A stretch of 64,000 nt of DNA, from contig NZ_JACHGW010000001.1 in assembly GCF_014202505.1 (NCBI RefSeq), positions 1,178,001 through 1,242,000 of the forward strand. Reading direction: 5' to 3'. Origin of the DNA: Armatimonas rosea. Its GTDB lineage: Bacteria > Armatimonadota > Armatimonadia > Armatimonadales > Armatimonadaceae. The translations under genes and the position numbers were made by a program. Numbering within the stretch: the stretch's first letter is position 1; the number at the start of each line of letters is the position of its first letter. A model generated the notes under the pieces. The model made no database searches and was not told where the DNA came from. It saw only the letters and a program-made list of their open reading frames with translations. Shown here piece by piece: positions 20,103-28,601 of the stretch.

Positions 20103-21710
20103 GTGGCCCAGAACTGGTCCAAGCCTGTTGATGTGGAGCTGGAGACACTCATCCGTGCCCGCTACCCGATTATCTATGTCGTGTCCTGGGAGGAGCGACG
20201 TGTGGAGGAGACGCTCCGGGAGATCTGCCAGAAGCGTGGTAAGAAGCTGATCCAGTGGACGATCACCAGCGGCCTGGGGGGGAATGTGGCCTCGCGCGAC
20301 CCGCTGGCCGCCCTCGATCAAGTCCTCGCCGCCCCCGATCAGACGGTCTTCTTGCTCAAGGACTTCCACCCCTTCATGAACGACCACATGGTGGTCCGCA
20401 AGCTCCGCGACCTAGTCTACGCCCTCAAGACAAGCTTTAAGACCCTGATCCTCCTCTCGCCCACGCTGAAACTGCCGGTCGAGCTGGAGAAAGAGATCAC
20501 GGTCGTGGACTACCAGCTCCCGACGCCAAAAGACATCGACCGCCTGCTGGAGGGGATTATCCAGTCCGTGCGCTCCAACAACCAGATCGATGTGAACCTG
20601 ACTCCCCTGGAGCGCGAGCAGATCCTCAAAGCGGCATCGGGCCTCACCAGCAACGAGGCGGAGAATGTCTTTGCCAAGTCCCTGGTCGAGAAGCGCAAGT
20701 TCGATATCGACGTGATCCTCTCGGAGAAAGAGCAGATCATCCGCAAGTCTGGAATCCTGGAGTACTATCCCGCCAGCGAGGCCTTCTCCGATGTGGGAGG
20801 CATGGACCTCCTAAAAGAGTGGATGAGCCAGCGCACCGCCAGCTTCACCGATGCCGCGCGCCAGTACGGCCTCCCGGAGCCAAAAGGCGTCTTACTGCTC
20901 GGTGTGCAAGGCTGTGGTAAATCGCTTACAGCTAAAGCCATTGGTTCTCTCTGGAAATTACCTTTATTACGCCTAGATGTTGGTAAAATCTTCGGAGGAA
21001 TTGTTGGGCAGAGCGAAGAGAACATCCGAAAGGCGATCTCGACCGCGGAGTCCGTGGCCCCCTGTGTCCTCTGGATCGATGAGCTGGAAAAGGGCTTTTC
21101 GGGGACGCAAAGCTCGGGCTCTAGCGATGGAGGAACGACCAGTCGTGTCTTTGGGACGTTCTTGGCGTGGATGCAGGACAAGAAAGCGCCGGTGTTTGTG
21201 ATCGCGACCAGCAACGATGTCACGGCGCTTCCGGCGGAGCTTCTGCGAAAAGGGCGCTTCGATGAGATCTTCTTTGTGGACCTGCCGTCGAAGGCGGAGC
21301 GCAAGGAGATCTTCGATATCCACCTCAAGAAGCGTGGGCGCGATCCCAAGAACTTCAACACCGAGGAGCTCGGGCGGGTCTCCGTGGGGTTCTCGGGGGC
21401 GGAGATTGAGCAGGCGGTGGTCTCGGCACTCTTCTCCGCGTTTGCCGATAGCAAGAAAGACGCAAAGACGGGCGAGGAGACGATCCGTGAGGTGACGGTG
21501 GACGACCTGAAGCGCTCGATCAAGATCTCCGTGCCGCTCTCGGTGACCATGCAGGAGAGTATCGACCACCTGCGCAACTGGGCCGACGAGCGCGCCCGCC
21601 CGGTATCGTCGGTGCAGGCCGAGTCCGCACAGGAGATCCTAGACGCGGACGACGACGAGGACGATGCGCCCTACCGCATGGACAACCTCGACGACGACGA
21701 GTCGCACTAG
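20103..21710 (+). CDS. Ycf46-like AAA+ ATPase
   Basis: This 535-residue protein matches cyanobacterial/plastid Ycf46: an N-terminal divergent nucleotide-binding-like domain (residues 10-200, IIYVVSWEERRVEETL), then a classical AAA module with Walker A GVQGCGKS at 267-274, Walker B CVLWIDELEKG near 322, and the arginine-finger region LLRKGRFDEIFF near 390. The tail is strongly acidic (DADDDEDDAPYRMDNLDDDES). Ycf46 has been linked to inorganic carbon use and photosynthesis regulation in cyanobacteria; the role here is unknown. A patch over Walker A (20885-21005) has markedly lower G+C (about 44%) than the rest. GTG start with AAGGAG upstream. Confidence 0.88.
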   Translation: MAQNWSKPVDVELETLIRARYPIIYVVSWEERRVEETLREICQKRGKKLIQWTITSGLGGNVASRDPLAALDQVLAAPDQTVFLLKDFHPFMNDHMVVRKLRDLVYALKTSFKTLILLSPTLKLPVELEKEITVVDYQLPTPKDIDRLLEGIIQSVRSNNQIDVNLTPLEREQILKAASGLTSNEAENVFAKSLVEKRKFDIDVILSEKEQIIRKSGILEYYPASEAFSDVGGMDLLKEWMSQRTASFTDAARQYGLPEPKGVLLLGVQGCGKSLTAKAIGSLWKLPLLRLDVGKIFGGIVGQSEENIRKAISTAESVAPCVLWIDELEKGFSGTQSSGSSDGGTTSRVFGTFLAWMQDKKAPVFVIATSNDVTALPAELLRKGRFDEIFFVDLPSKAERKEIFDIHLKKRGRDPKNFNTEELGRVSVGFSGAEIEQAVVSALFSAFADSKKDAKTGEETIREVTVDDLKRSIKISVPLSVTMQESIDHLRNWADERARPVSSVQAESAQEILDADDDEDDAPYRMDNLDDDESH

Positions 21711-22493
21711 GTGAAGGAGCTTGCGGCGCTGGAGGCCAGCCTGGGGGGAGGAACTCTCGGGCTGGCGGCGACCTGTGCGGGGGAGAGCGTGCTCTACCAG
21801 GCCGAGACCCTCTTCCCCACAGCCAGCTCGATCAAGATCGCCATTGTCGAGGAGGTCTTTCGGCAGGGGCTCGACCTCGCGCAGCCCGTGCGGGTGACTG
21901 AGGCGGACTTCGTGGGCGGGAGCGGTGTCCTGGCGAGCCTCACGCCTGGTGTGGCCCTCCCCCTCGGGGACCTGGCGACTCTGGCGATCACGGTCTCGGA
22001 CAACACGGCGAGCAATCTCTGTCTGAGAGCCGTGGGAGGGCCGGAGGCGGTGAACGCGCGGCTGGCCGCGTGGGGCTGCACCCAGACCAAGGTCCACCGC
22101 CCGATCAAGTTCAAGCTTGAGGAGAGCGACCCACCGCACACCGCCACGGGAACCCCCGCCGACTTTCTGGCGATCCTAGCCCAGCTCGGGCCGGAGACCA
22201 AAAAACGCATGGCCCAGGTCAGCGATACCGCGATGCTTCCCCGGCTGCTCGGTGTCAATGCCTACGCCCGTGACCTGCGTCTCGCGCCGCCGCCCTTCAC
22301 GGTCGCGCACAAGCCGGGGGCCGTGAGCGGGGTTCGCAACGATGTCGGCTTTATCGAGCAGAACGGCAAGACCCTCACGGTTGCGGTCTTTACCAAGGGC
22401 TGCCCCGACCCGCGCTGGACGGTCGAGAACGCGGGGTGTCTTGCCGTGGCCCGCGCGGTCGAGCAGCTCGTGGAGCACTTCTTCCGTGGCTGA
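21711..22493 (+). CDS. Class A beta-lactamase-like serine hydrolase (cytoplasmic)
   Basis: This 260-residue protein follows the class A beta-lactamase order: SxxK (S39-SIK, residues 39-42), SDN within ITVSDNTASNL near 102, and a KxG triad reading HKPGAVSG near 208, where KTG is usual. No signal peptide is present; the protein begins MKELAALEASLGGG, so a periplasmic antibiotic-inactivating role is unlikely. The omega-loop glutamate is not obvious. A peptidase or esterase role is possible. The GTG start immediately follows the stop of the ATPase gene, and the end overlaps the next gene by eight bases. Confidence 0.75.
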   Translation: MKELAALEASLGGGTLGLAATCAGESVLYQAETLFPTASSIKIAIVEEVFRQGLDLAQPVRVTEADFVGGSGVLASLTPGVALPLGDLATLAITVSDNTASNLCLRAVGGPEAVNARLAAWGCTQTKVHRPIKFKLEESDPPHTATGTPADFLAILAQLGPETKKRMAQVSDTAMLPRLLGVNAYARDLRLAPPPFTVAHKPGAVSGVRNDVGFIEQNGKTLTVAVFTKGCPDPRWTVENAGCLAVARAVEQLVEHFFRG

Positions 22494-23772
22494 GTTCCGC
22501 TGGCGCTGGAAGGGGAGCGCTGCCCCGGAGGTCCGTGTCGCGCCCTTTCTCTACGGCAAGAGCTGGGCCTACTCCGTGGAGATCGACGACGGCCCGGCAT
22601 CGACCCTGGCAGTCTCGCTCCCGCTCTTGGCATCGTACTACTTCTCCGATGCGCCCCCTGGTGTTACGGGGGGCAAGCTCCTGCCGTTTGTGGGCGGCGC
22701 GGCGGTCTTTCCCCTGCGGGTGGGGACGGGAAGCCCGGCCTATCTGGAGACCGCGCAGCTCCAGCAGCTTGAGCGTGCGGGCTGGGCGGTGCTCAACCAC
22801 GGCTATGCCCATCGCGGCAATAGCTGGGAACCCGACGGTGCCCTCACGCCCGCCCAGCTCCGCGAGGAGCTCTTCTGGAGCCAGGTCGTTCTTGCCGCGA
22901 GCCGCGAGAGCCACCGGAGCCCCACGCACTTTGTCTACCCCAATGGCTACATGGCCTACCAGCAGCACCTCAGCGCGTTTGGGCTGGTGTCAGGCTCCCG
23001 TGTTGCGGGAAAGAAGCCCGGCCTCTCCACTCTCTCCGACCTCGACCGAAACTACCTCGATGAGAGTGTCTGGAGCAAGGCCAACGACCCCTTGGTGGGG
23101 CTCCCGCGGGTACCGCAGCCGGGGCAGTGGGTGATCGACTTTACGCACGGCATGGAGGCCGCGCCCTCCTCGCCCAACCACAAGCGCTGGCGGGAGCGCC
23201 TGGGGTTTATCGAGAGGCTCGGGGACGGGCTCTGGTGCGCACCCACCCCCGCCGTGGTCGCCTACCTCCAGGCCGCACGCGTCGCCAAGCTCAAGATCGA
23301 GCGCGATGGCCTCACGGTCACGCTCCCCGAGAGCCTCCCCGGAAGCCCGCTCACTCTTCAGCTCAAGGGGCTGCCTGCCGATGCCCCGACACCGCCCGGG
23401 GCAACTCTCTACCGCCAGGGGGAGACCGCCTGGCTCACCACACCGTTGCTCGGCAAGCCTGATGCCGCGCCGCCCGCTGCTCTGGAGTGCGTCTACTCCG
23501 GCCCCGTGCGCGAGCTCCGCTTCCCAAGACCGGTTCGGGTCGCAGGGGTGCGCCTGCTCCAGCGCGGCGAGACCCGCCCGGAGTTTCGTCTTAGCCTAGC
23601 GCTCACCACCTCAGGCGCGTCCCAAACCCTTGTCGATGGTCCCCTCAAGCCCGCGTGGGGAGTCTGGCTGCTCTATGCCCTCCTGCCCAACGCCAGTGCC
23701 ACCCTGGCCACAGGCCTCGTCCCCACCACCGACCCCGCCCTCACGACCATGGAGGTCTGGGTACAGCCCTAG
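22486..23772 (+). CDS. Polysaccharide deacetylase-like (NodB-fold) protein
   Basis: This 428-residue protein has a NodB-type deacetylase core: VEIDDGPAS near residue 32 (the TFDDG motif) and LNHGYAHRGN near 100 (the HxxxH metal motif). A longer middle segment follows (THFVYPNGYMAYQQHLSAFGLVSG), then a C-terminal beta-rich region (DGLTVTLPESLPGSPLTLQLKG). No signal peptide is evident from the GTG start at 22486, which overlaps the preceding gene by eight bases. It may act on sugars or be an extracellular protein with an unrecognised export route. The longer in-frame extension upstream is a shadow of the beta-lactamase-like gene. Confidence 0.75.
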   Translation: MAEFRWRWKGSAAPEVRVAPFLYGKSWAYSVEIDDGPASTLAVSLPLLASYYFSDAPPGVTGGKLLPFVGGAAVFPLRVGTGSPAYLETAQLQQLERAGWAVLNHGYAHRGNSWEPDGALTPAQLREELFWSQVVLAASRESHRSPTHFVYPNGYMAYQQHLSAFGLVSGSRVAGKKPGLSTLSDLDRNYLDESVWSKANDPLVGLPRVPQPGQWVIDFTHGMEAAPSSPNHKRWRERLGFIERLGDGLWCAPTPAVVAYLQAARVAKLKIERDGLTVTLPESLPGSPLTLQLKGLPADAPTPPGATLYRQGETAWLTTPLLGKPDAAPPAALECVYSGPVRELRFPRPVRVAGVRLLQRGETRPEFRLSLALTTSGASQTLVDGPLKPAWGVWLLYALLPNASATLATGLVPTTDPALTTMEVWVQP

Positions 23773-23839
23773 TGCTGAAAAACATGGCAAATTTTTAGGG
23801 TTTTCTTGTATAATCTCACACACAAGGGAGTCTTTAGGG

Positions 23840-24586
23840 ATGCGTCGAGGTTTCACTCTCACGGAGCTACTGGTCGTCATCGCCATTATCGCAATTCTGG
23901 CCGCGATTCTCTTCCCCGTCTTTGCCCAAGTACGTGGGAAGGCTCGTCAGAGTGTCTGTCTCACCAACATGAAGCAGCTTGCTCTCGCGCAGCTGATGTA
24001 CTCCCAAGACTATGATGAGACGCCTCCTGCGGTGTTCTTTGGCGAGGCGGATACGCCCCGTGGCTACACCTGGCGCTTCGCGCTTCACCCGTACGTGCGG
24101 TCTCACGAGGTGCATTTCTGTCCACAGGTGCGCCTACGCTCTTGGCGCCCGGATACCCGTCGCCGTGCCTTTCGGGTTCGTGTGGGGACCGATAGCGAGG
24201 GGCAGCCGCTCTACGATTTCGTCTTCTCCACCTTGGATTTTCGAGGGACAGCCGCCTACGCAGTGCCACGCGTCCACCGTTACCCAGGTGGTGCGACTCC
24301 GCTATTTGCCAATCTCGAGGAGGATGGAGTCTCCACCAGCTCCCTTGCGGCTGTTGCGGCTCCTGCCCAGACCGTGCTCTTGGTCGAGGCCCACTCGCTT
24401 TTTAGCGGTAGCTACCAGTGGGATCCCCGGCCCTCGGATAGCCATGGCCAGCGCCTAGGAGCCACGCGCCACACGAACGGCTCTAACTCTGCCTTTGCGG
24501 ATGGGCACGCCCGCTGGAGCGCCCGAGGACAGCTGGGGTGTGGCACGGGCGGCGGAGCAGATCGCTGCCCTTGGTCGATAGAATAG
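23840..24586 (+). CDS. Prepilin-like protein (DUF1559/H-x9-DG type), copy 1
   Basis: This 248-residue protein starts [20 protein letters not shown], a class III prepilin leader cleaved after G4, followed by the conserved CLTNMKQLALAQLMYSQDYDE and, at the end, TRHTNGSNSAFADGHARW (the H-x9-DG segment). Such proteins are abundant in Planctomycetes and Armatimonadota and are thought to form pseudopilus-like surface structures; individual functions are unknown. VRGKARQ replaces the usual AREKARS. TATAAT lies about 30 bases upstream and AAGGGAG 18 bases upstream of the start. Confidence 0.88.
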   Translation: MRRGFTLTELLVVIAIIAILAAILFPVFAQVRGKARQSVCLTNMKQLALAQLMYSQDYDETPPAVFFGEADTPRGYTWRFALHPYVRSHEVHFCPQVRLRSWRPDTRRRAFRVRVGTDSEGQPLYDFVFSTLDFRGTAAYAVPRVHRYPGGATPLFANLEEDGVSTSSLAAVAAPAQTVLLVEAHSLFSGSYQWDPRPSDSHGQRLGATRHTNGSNSAFADGHARWSARGQLGCGTGGGADRCPWSIE

Positions 24587-24589
24587 GCC

Positions 24590-25477
24590 ATGATTGTCTT
24601 TAGCGAGGCCTCCCCGCACCTGCCCCCGTCGGCGAGCCTGCGCGATATCACGGCCATGACCGAGGCGGCACAGCTTGTCGGGGCGCGGGTGTTCTCAATC
24701 CCTGAGGACTTTGAGACGTGTGGCGGTGCCGAGGCCGCGCTGGACTGGACTCCCGAGCAGTCGACGCCCATGCCTGCCGTCTGGATTGGCTACATTCCCT
24801 CCCCGGAGCGCTACGCCCAGCTCTACGCCGCTGCGAGCGCCAAGAACATCACGCTTCTCAACACCCTCGACCAGCACCTGAATGCCCAGGAGATGGACCG
24901 CTCGCTCCCGTGTCTGGGGGAGCTGACACCCGCCACGGTCTTTGTCACCGCGCCCGAGCAGGCACATGCCGCCGCAGAGCACCTAGGCTTCCCTGTCTTT
25001 GTCAAGGGAGCCGTTCAGTCCCGCAAGAGCCGTGGCTGGCAGGCCTGTGTGGCCGAGAGCCCCGAGGCGCTGGAGCGGCTCTGCACCGCCCTCTTCTCCC
25101 TGGAGGCACGCAGCCGAGGCCGTGTCGCGATCCGGCGCTTGCTCCGCCTCCGCCACGCCCGCACAGGGCCGGGAGCATTTCCCTTGGGACGGGAGTTTCG
25201 CTTCTTTGTCCTCCACGGCGAGCTCCTCGCGGGCGGCTACTACTGGGAGGGCGACGACCCCCTGGCACGCCTCACTCCCGACGAAGAACAAGCAGTCCAC
25301 GCACTGGTCCGAGAAGCCGCCCAGCGCGTCGGGACTCCCTACCTCACGGTCGATATCGGGCAGGACGAAGACAGCCGCTGGTGGGTGATCGAGACCGGCG
25401 ATGCCCAGTTCTCCGGCCTCAGCCAGACCCCAAGACTCACGCTCTGGAACCAGCTTCGGGTACGCTTAGGGGCATGA
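24590..25477 (+). CDS. ATP-grasp domain protein (DUF4343-like)
   Basis: This 295-residue protein resembles ATP-grasp ligases of the DUF4343 type: FPVFVKGAVQSRKSRGWQA near residues 140-158 (ATP-binding strand and lysine), EFRFFVLHGELLAGGYYW near 208, and the metal-binding end VDIGQDEDSRWWVIETGDAQFSGL near 258. It probably ligates a carboxylate to an amine or similar nucleophile; the substrate is unknown. It starts six bases after a TAGAAT hexamer (leaderless) and overlaps the next gene by four bases. Confidence 0.75.
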   Translation: MIVFSEASPHLPPSASLRDITAMTEAAQLVGARVFSIPEDFETCGGAEAALDWTPEQSTPMPAVWIGYIPSPERYAQLYAAASAKNITLLNTLDQHLNAQEMDRSLPCLGELTPATVFVTAPEQAHAAAEHLGFPVFVKGAVQSRKSRGWQACVAESPEALERLCTALFSLEARSRGRVAIRRLLRLRHARTGPGAFPLGREFRFFVLHGELLAGGYYWEGDDPLARLTPDEEQAVHALVREAAQRVGTPYLTVDIGQDEDSRWWVIETGDAQFSGLSQTPRLTLWNQLRVRLGA

Positions 25478-25869
25478 CACCCGAACTCAAGCTACGTATC
25501 GCGCGGCCCACGGACCATTGGGACGAGCTCCTGCGCTTCTACCGTGAGGGCCTTGGGCTGGAGCTGCTCGGCTCGTTTGAAGACCACGACGGCTTCGACG
25601 GAATGATGCTCGGCGCTCCGGGTGCGCCGTATCACTTCGAGTTCACCCGCCAGAAGGGCCACACGGTCGGGCCCGCGCCATCGCAGGACAACTTAGTCGT
25701 GTTCTATCTCCCGGACACCGCGCAGTGGCAAGTCGCCGTCGCCCGCATGGAGGCACACGGCTTCGCCCCGGTGCCGTCGTACAACCCGTACTGGGACCGG
25801 ATGGGCAAGACCTTCGAGGACCCCGACGGCTACCGGGTCGTGCTACAAAACGCCACGTGGCCGCGTTAA
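25474..25869 (+). CDS. VOC (glyoxalase/dioxygenase) superfamily protein
   Basis: This 131-residue single-domain VOC protein reads LKLRIARPTDHWDELLRFYREGLGLELLGSF at the start, HFEFTRQKGH in the middle and the typical end KTFEDPDGYRVVLQN. VOC proteins include glyoxalases, resistance proteins and dioxygenases; the metal ligands here are not all clear. The ATG overlaps the ATP-grasp stop (ATGA), so the two are co-expressed. Confidence 0.85.
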   Translation: MTPELKLRIARPTDHWDELLRFYREGLGLELLGSFEDHDGFDGMMLGAPGAPYHFEFTRQKGHTVGPAPSQDNLVVFYLPDTAQWQVAVARMEAHGFAPVPSYNPYWDRMGKTFEDPDGYRVVLQNATWPR

Positions 25870-25900
25870 ATTTCACGCCGCTGTGCGAATGATACTGTAG

Positions 25901-26482
25901 ATGACCACGCGCACCACTTTTGCCCTGCCCTGGAGACGTACGCGGGCTGTGGAGCGCCTGACACCCGGTGAGCTGCCCACGCGCTATCTGGCAACGGTGG
26001 TGCGCTACACATCGGCGCGGCTCGGTCCCGGTGCCGAGGCGGAAGATGTGGCGGCGGAGGTCTTTGCCGCCGCGTTTGCAAGCTGGAAGCACTGCCCGAC
26101 TCCCGCCGCTGAAGCTACCGACCACGACCCGGTGCGTGCCTGGCTCTTTGGAATCGCCCGCCGGAAAGTCGTGGATGCCCTGCGCCGTCGCCAGCGCCAC
26201 CCCGAGTCTGAGCTGAGCGAGGCGCAGACAAAAATAGGAGCGGGCTCACCTGAGTTGGAGCTTTTGGGCGATGAAGCGCTGGGCCAGCTCAAGGCCGTCC
26301 TCGCCACCCTCCCCGAGGACCAGCGGGAGGCGCTACGGCTTAAGTATGTCGAGGAGCTGAGCTTAGTGGAGATAGGGATCATTCTCAGGCGCTCCCCGGC
26401 GGCGGTGGGCCAGCTTCTGCACCGTGCCCGCGCCGCCGCACGAGCCAAGGGAAGCGCGTACTTTGAGGAGACGGAGCTATGA
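25901..26482 (+). CDS. ECF-type RNA polymerase sigma factor
   Basis: This 193-residue protein has sigma region 2 (residues 25-90, DVAAEVFAAAFASWKH and VRAWLFGIARRKVVDALRRRQRH) and sigma region 4 (130-185, LPEDQREALRLKYVEELSLVEIGIILRRSPAAVGQLLHRAR). Regions 3 and 1.1 are absent, as in extracytoplasmic-function sigma factors. The next gene starts within its stop (ATGA) and encodes a membrane-anchored protein likely to be its anti-sigma factor. Target promoters cannot be assigned. Confidence 0.92.
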   Translation: MTTRTTFALPWRRTRAVERLTPGELPTRYLATVVRYTSARLGPGAEAEDVAAEVFAAAFASWKHCPTPAAEATDHDPVRAWLFGIARRKVVDALRRRQRHPESELSEAQTKIGAGSPELELLGDEALGQLKAVLATLPEDQREALRLKYVEELSLVEIGIILRRSPAAVGQLLHRARAAARAKGSAYFEETEL

Positions 26483-27930
26483 GCAGAGAGAGAAAAACAG
26501 ACACACTCATCGAAGCGATGCAGCGCATCCACCCGACTTCAGAGCCCAGTGAGGCCTTGGCGCTCAAAGTCTCACAGCTCGCTGAGGCCAAAGCCTCGGA
26601 GTCAAAATGGCGTGAAGCCGTGGTGCAGAGAAAGATGGAGAGAGCCCTGAAGCTTCGCCGTGTGTTGCTGAGTGTGATCGTCGCTGGATTTCTTGGAGTT
26701 GGGATTGCCGTGGGCCCTCGGGTATTCTATGGCGTCTCTCTTTGGCAGGCGGCGCAGAGGCTGGACGAAGCCCCCTTCCTTCAAGCAACCTCGTACCGAG
26801 TCTTGCCAGATGGAACACAGCGTCGCGTGAGTGAGTTTTATAGGCGACACGTAGGCACGACGATCCAAGCAAGGCTGGAGCGCGACGAGCTCCTGGCAAT
26901 CTGGAACGATAGGACACTTCATCTCAGCCAGCCCGGAAGCCCGTTTGTCGAGCAAGGGGAATCGTCACTTGGAGACGAGAACCCCGTCAATAGGGTTCAG
27001 CTAGCTGCGATGGAGAGTGGTGTGTTTTGGCTCAGCCATAGCGCTCGGCTAGGGCGTCTCCCCGATGGGAGGTTGATCTCGCAGCACTCCAATCGAGATC
27101 AGCGTCTACTGATTCAACAAGCCACAAATGGAGCGGTGACGGCGCTAGAGCTTCAGGTACGGGAGCGTGGCACCTGGAAACCGTTTCTGCGCACCACGTT
27201 TCGAACCGGTCTACCAAATCGTCCAGAGCTTTTTGACACGCGCTTCCCCGGCAAGAAGATTCTCAATCAAGATTGGATCGGCTCTCTCTTTGAAAATAGC
27301 TTCCTAGGAACCAAGACCACACTACGCTATGCCTTTGTGAATGCGCAGGGTGAGGTCTATGTTTGCCTGGGAATCCCCTACACAGGCTCGCAGGAGGAAG
27401 ACCCGACCCTGGAGCTGACCGATGAGCAAGGCCGCCGCTATGTCTCGACCGGAAAGCTTGTCACACCGAATGCACAGTGGTTTTTTCCGACAAGCTCCGG
27501 CCACCCCGCACAGAAACTACAGCTGACGGTTCGTCGTAAGGGAAAGCCCGAGCTGCGGCTCACGAAGTCTGTGACTACCTCGCAACGACGGCTCCCACAG
27601 TACCCCTGGTACCACGATACGGTTCGTGAGTTGCTGGATCAAAAAAACGCACGCTTGCTGTCGTTCTTAGAGGATGCCAAGCGACAAGGGCACTGGCGAC
27701 GTGTGCTAGAGCTAACCGACGACGGACAAAAACTGCGCGAACAACACGGCGAGATCATGGGACGAATGACCTCAGCGACAGCTCTCTACCTCTACCGCAC
27801 CGAGGCACTCCGTGAGCTAGGGCAGCAAGAGGAGGCCCGTGAGGCTCTGGCGCACGTCCGCCGGGATCAGATGGCACCGCAACAACGCGCGTGGCTGGAG
27901 CAGGAAGAAAAGCTGCTGCGCCCGAAATAG
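26479..27930 (+). CDS. Membrane-anchored protein, putative anti-sigma partner
   Basis: This 483-residue protein has a 70-residue cytosolic N-terminus, one membrane segment (about 58-78, RVLLSVIVAGFLGVGIAVG) and a large extracytoplasmic part with beta-rich sequence ending in a helical TPR-like tail (SATALYLYRTEALRELGQQEEAREAL). No zinc-binding anti-sigma motif (HxxxCxxC) is present. Its overlap with the ECF sigma gene is the main reason to call it an anti-sigma or signal-sensing partner. Codon usage is less GC-biased than its neighbours. Confidence 0.65.
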   Translation: MSRERKTDTLIEAMQRIHPTSEPSEALALKVSQLAEAKASESKWREAVVQRKMERALKLRRVLLSVIVAGFLGVGIAVGPRVFYGVSLWQAAQRLDEAPFLQATSYRVLPDGTQRRVSEFYRRHVGTTIQARLERDELLAIWNDRTLHLSQPGSPFVEQGESSLGDENPVNRVQLAAMESGVFWLSHSARLGRLPDGRLISQHSNRDQRLLIQQATNGAVTALELQVRERGTWKPFLRTTFRTGLPNRPELFDTRFPGKKILNQDWIGSLFENSFLGTKTTLRYAFVNAQGEVYVCLGIPYTGSQEEDPTLELTDEQGRRYVSTGKLVTPNAQWFFPTSSGHPAQKLQLTVRRKGKPELRLTKSVTTSQRRLPQYPWYHDTVRELLDQKNARLLSFLEDAKRQGHWRRVLELTDDGQKLREQHGEIMGRMTSATALYLYRTEALRELGQQEEAREALAHVRRDQMAPQQRAWLEQEEKLLRPK

Positions 27931-27935
27931 CGGCC

Positions 27936-28403
27936 ATGACTTCTGAAAGACGCCTGCGGCGCATTCGTCTCTGGCTGGCGGTGTTTATTGTCGGGCTGGT
28001 GCTCTCGGGGGTGACGGCGTTTCTGCTGACCTGGGAGCTGGGGCTCTTGGTGCGCTGGTTTGGGCAGGGGGATAGCGCGCTGGCGGAGTGGCTTCGCACG
28101 GTGCACACGGGGCTGGTGGAGACCGACAGGCACTACCCATTTCTGGCCTACGGCACGGACTGGCTGGCCTTTGCCCATCTGGTGATCGCGGTCGCGTTTA
28201 TCGGGCCGTGGCGCGACCCAGTGAAGAATATCTGGGTGATTGAGTTTGGGCTGATCGCCTGCGCGATGGTGCTGCCGCTGGCGCTGATCGCCGGGCCACT
28301 GCGGGGAATTCCCTTTGGCTGGCGGCTGATCGACTGCGCGTTTGGTGTCTTTGGCGCGATTCCTCTGTGGGTTATTCGACAGGAAATACGGCAACTTTAC
28401 TAG
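27936..28403 (+). CDS. Four-helix membrane protein, function unknown
   Basis: This 155-residue protein has four predicted membrane helices (about residues 12-34, 65-88, 100-120, 126-145) and a conserved-looking YPFLAYGTDWLAFAHLVIAVAFIGPWRDP stretch resembling DUF-type proteins found beside bacterial sigma/anti-sigma pairs. It lies five bases after the anti-sigma-like gene and probably belongs to that operon. No function can be assigned. Confidence 0.7.
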   Translation: MTSERRLRRIRLWLAVFIVGLVLSGVTAFLLTWELGLLVRWFGQGDSALAEWLRTVHTGLVETDRHYPFLAYGTDWLAFAHLVIAVAFIGPWRDPVKNIWVIEFGLIACAMVLPLALIAGPLRGIPFGWRLIDCAFGVFGAIPLWVIRQEIRQLY

Positions 28404-28458
28404 ATGGCTCTAAAATCCGCTCCTACCAAATATCAGAGAGTTAAGGAGCTGGACGACG

Positions 28459-28566
28459 ATGTTAAACGTAGTATGGGTCGCTTTAGTTTTGATGGTTGTT
28501 GCACTGATTACGAATGAAGTGCAGGCGCGCCGCAATGAAGAGTGGCCAACCGATAAGACGCTCTAA
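28459..28566 (+). CDS. Small single-pass membrane protein, 35 aa
   Basis: A short frame encodes MLNVVWVALVLMVVALITNE followed by a hydrophilic 15-residue tail ending KTL. It is preceded by AAGGAG at a good distance (about ten bases), which few genes here have. One membrane helix spans nearly the whole N-terminus. Small proteins of this shape often modify transporters or respiratory complexes. No homologue is recognised; the ribosome binding site is the best support. Confidence 0.5.
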   Translation: MLNVVWVALVLMVVALITNEVQARRNEEWPTDKTL

Positions 28567-28601
28567 GAGGGATAAGGGGATGCTCCCCCGAATCTTAGGG
28601 C

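Noticed and set aside
21711-22493. Antibiotic-resistance beta-lactamase
   Set aside because: The fold motifs are present, but there is no signal peptide, KTG is KPG and the omega-loop glutamate is not clear, so an antibiotic role is not supported.
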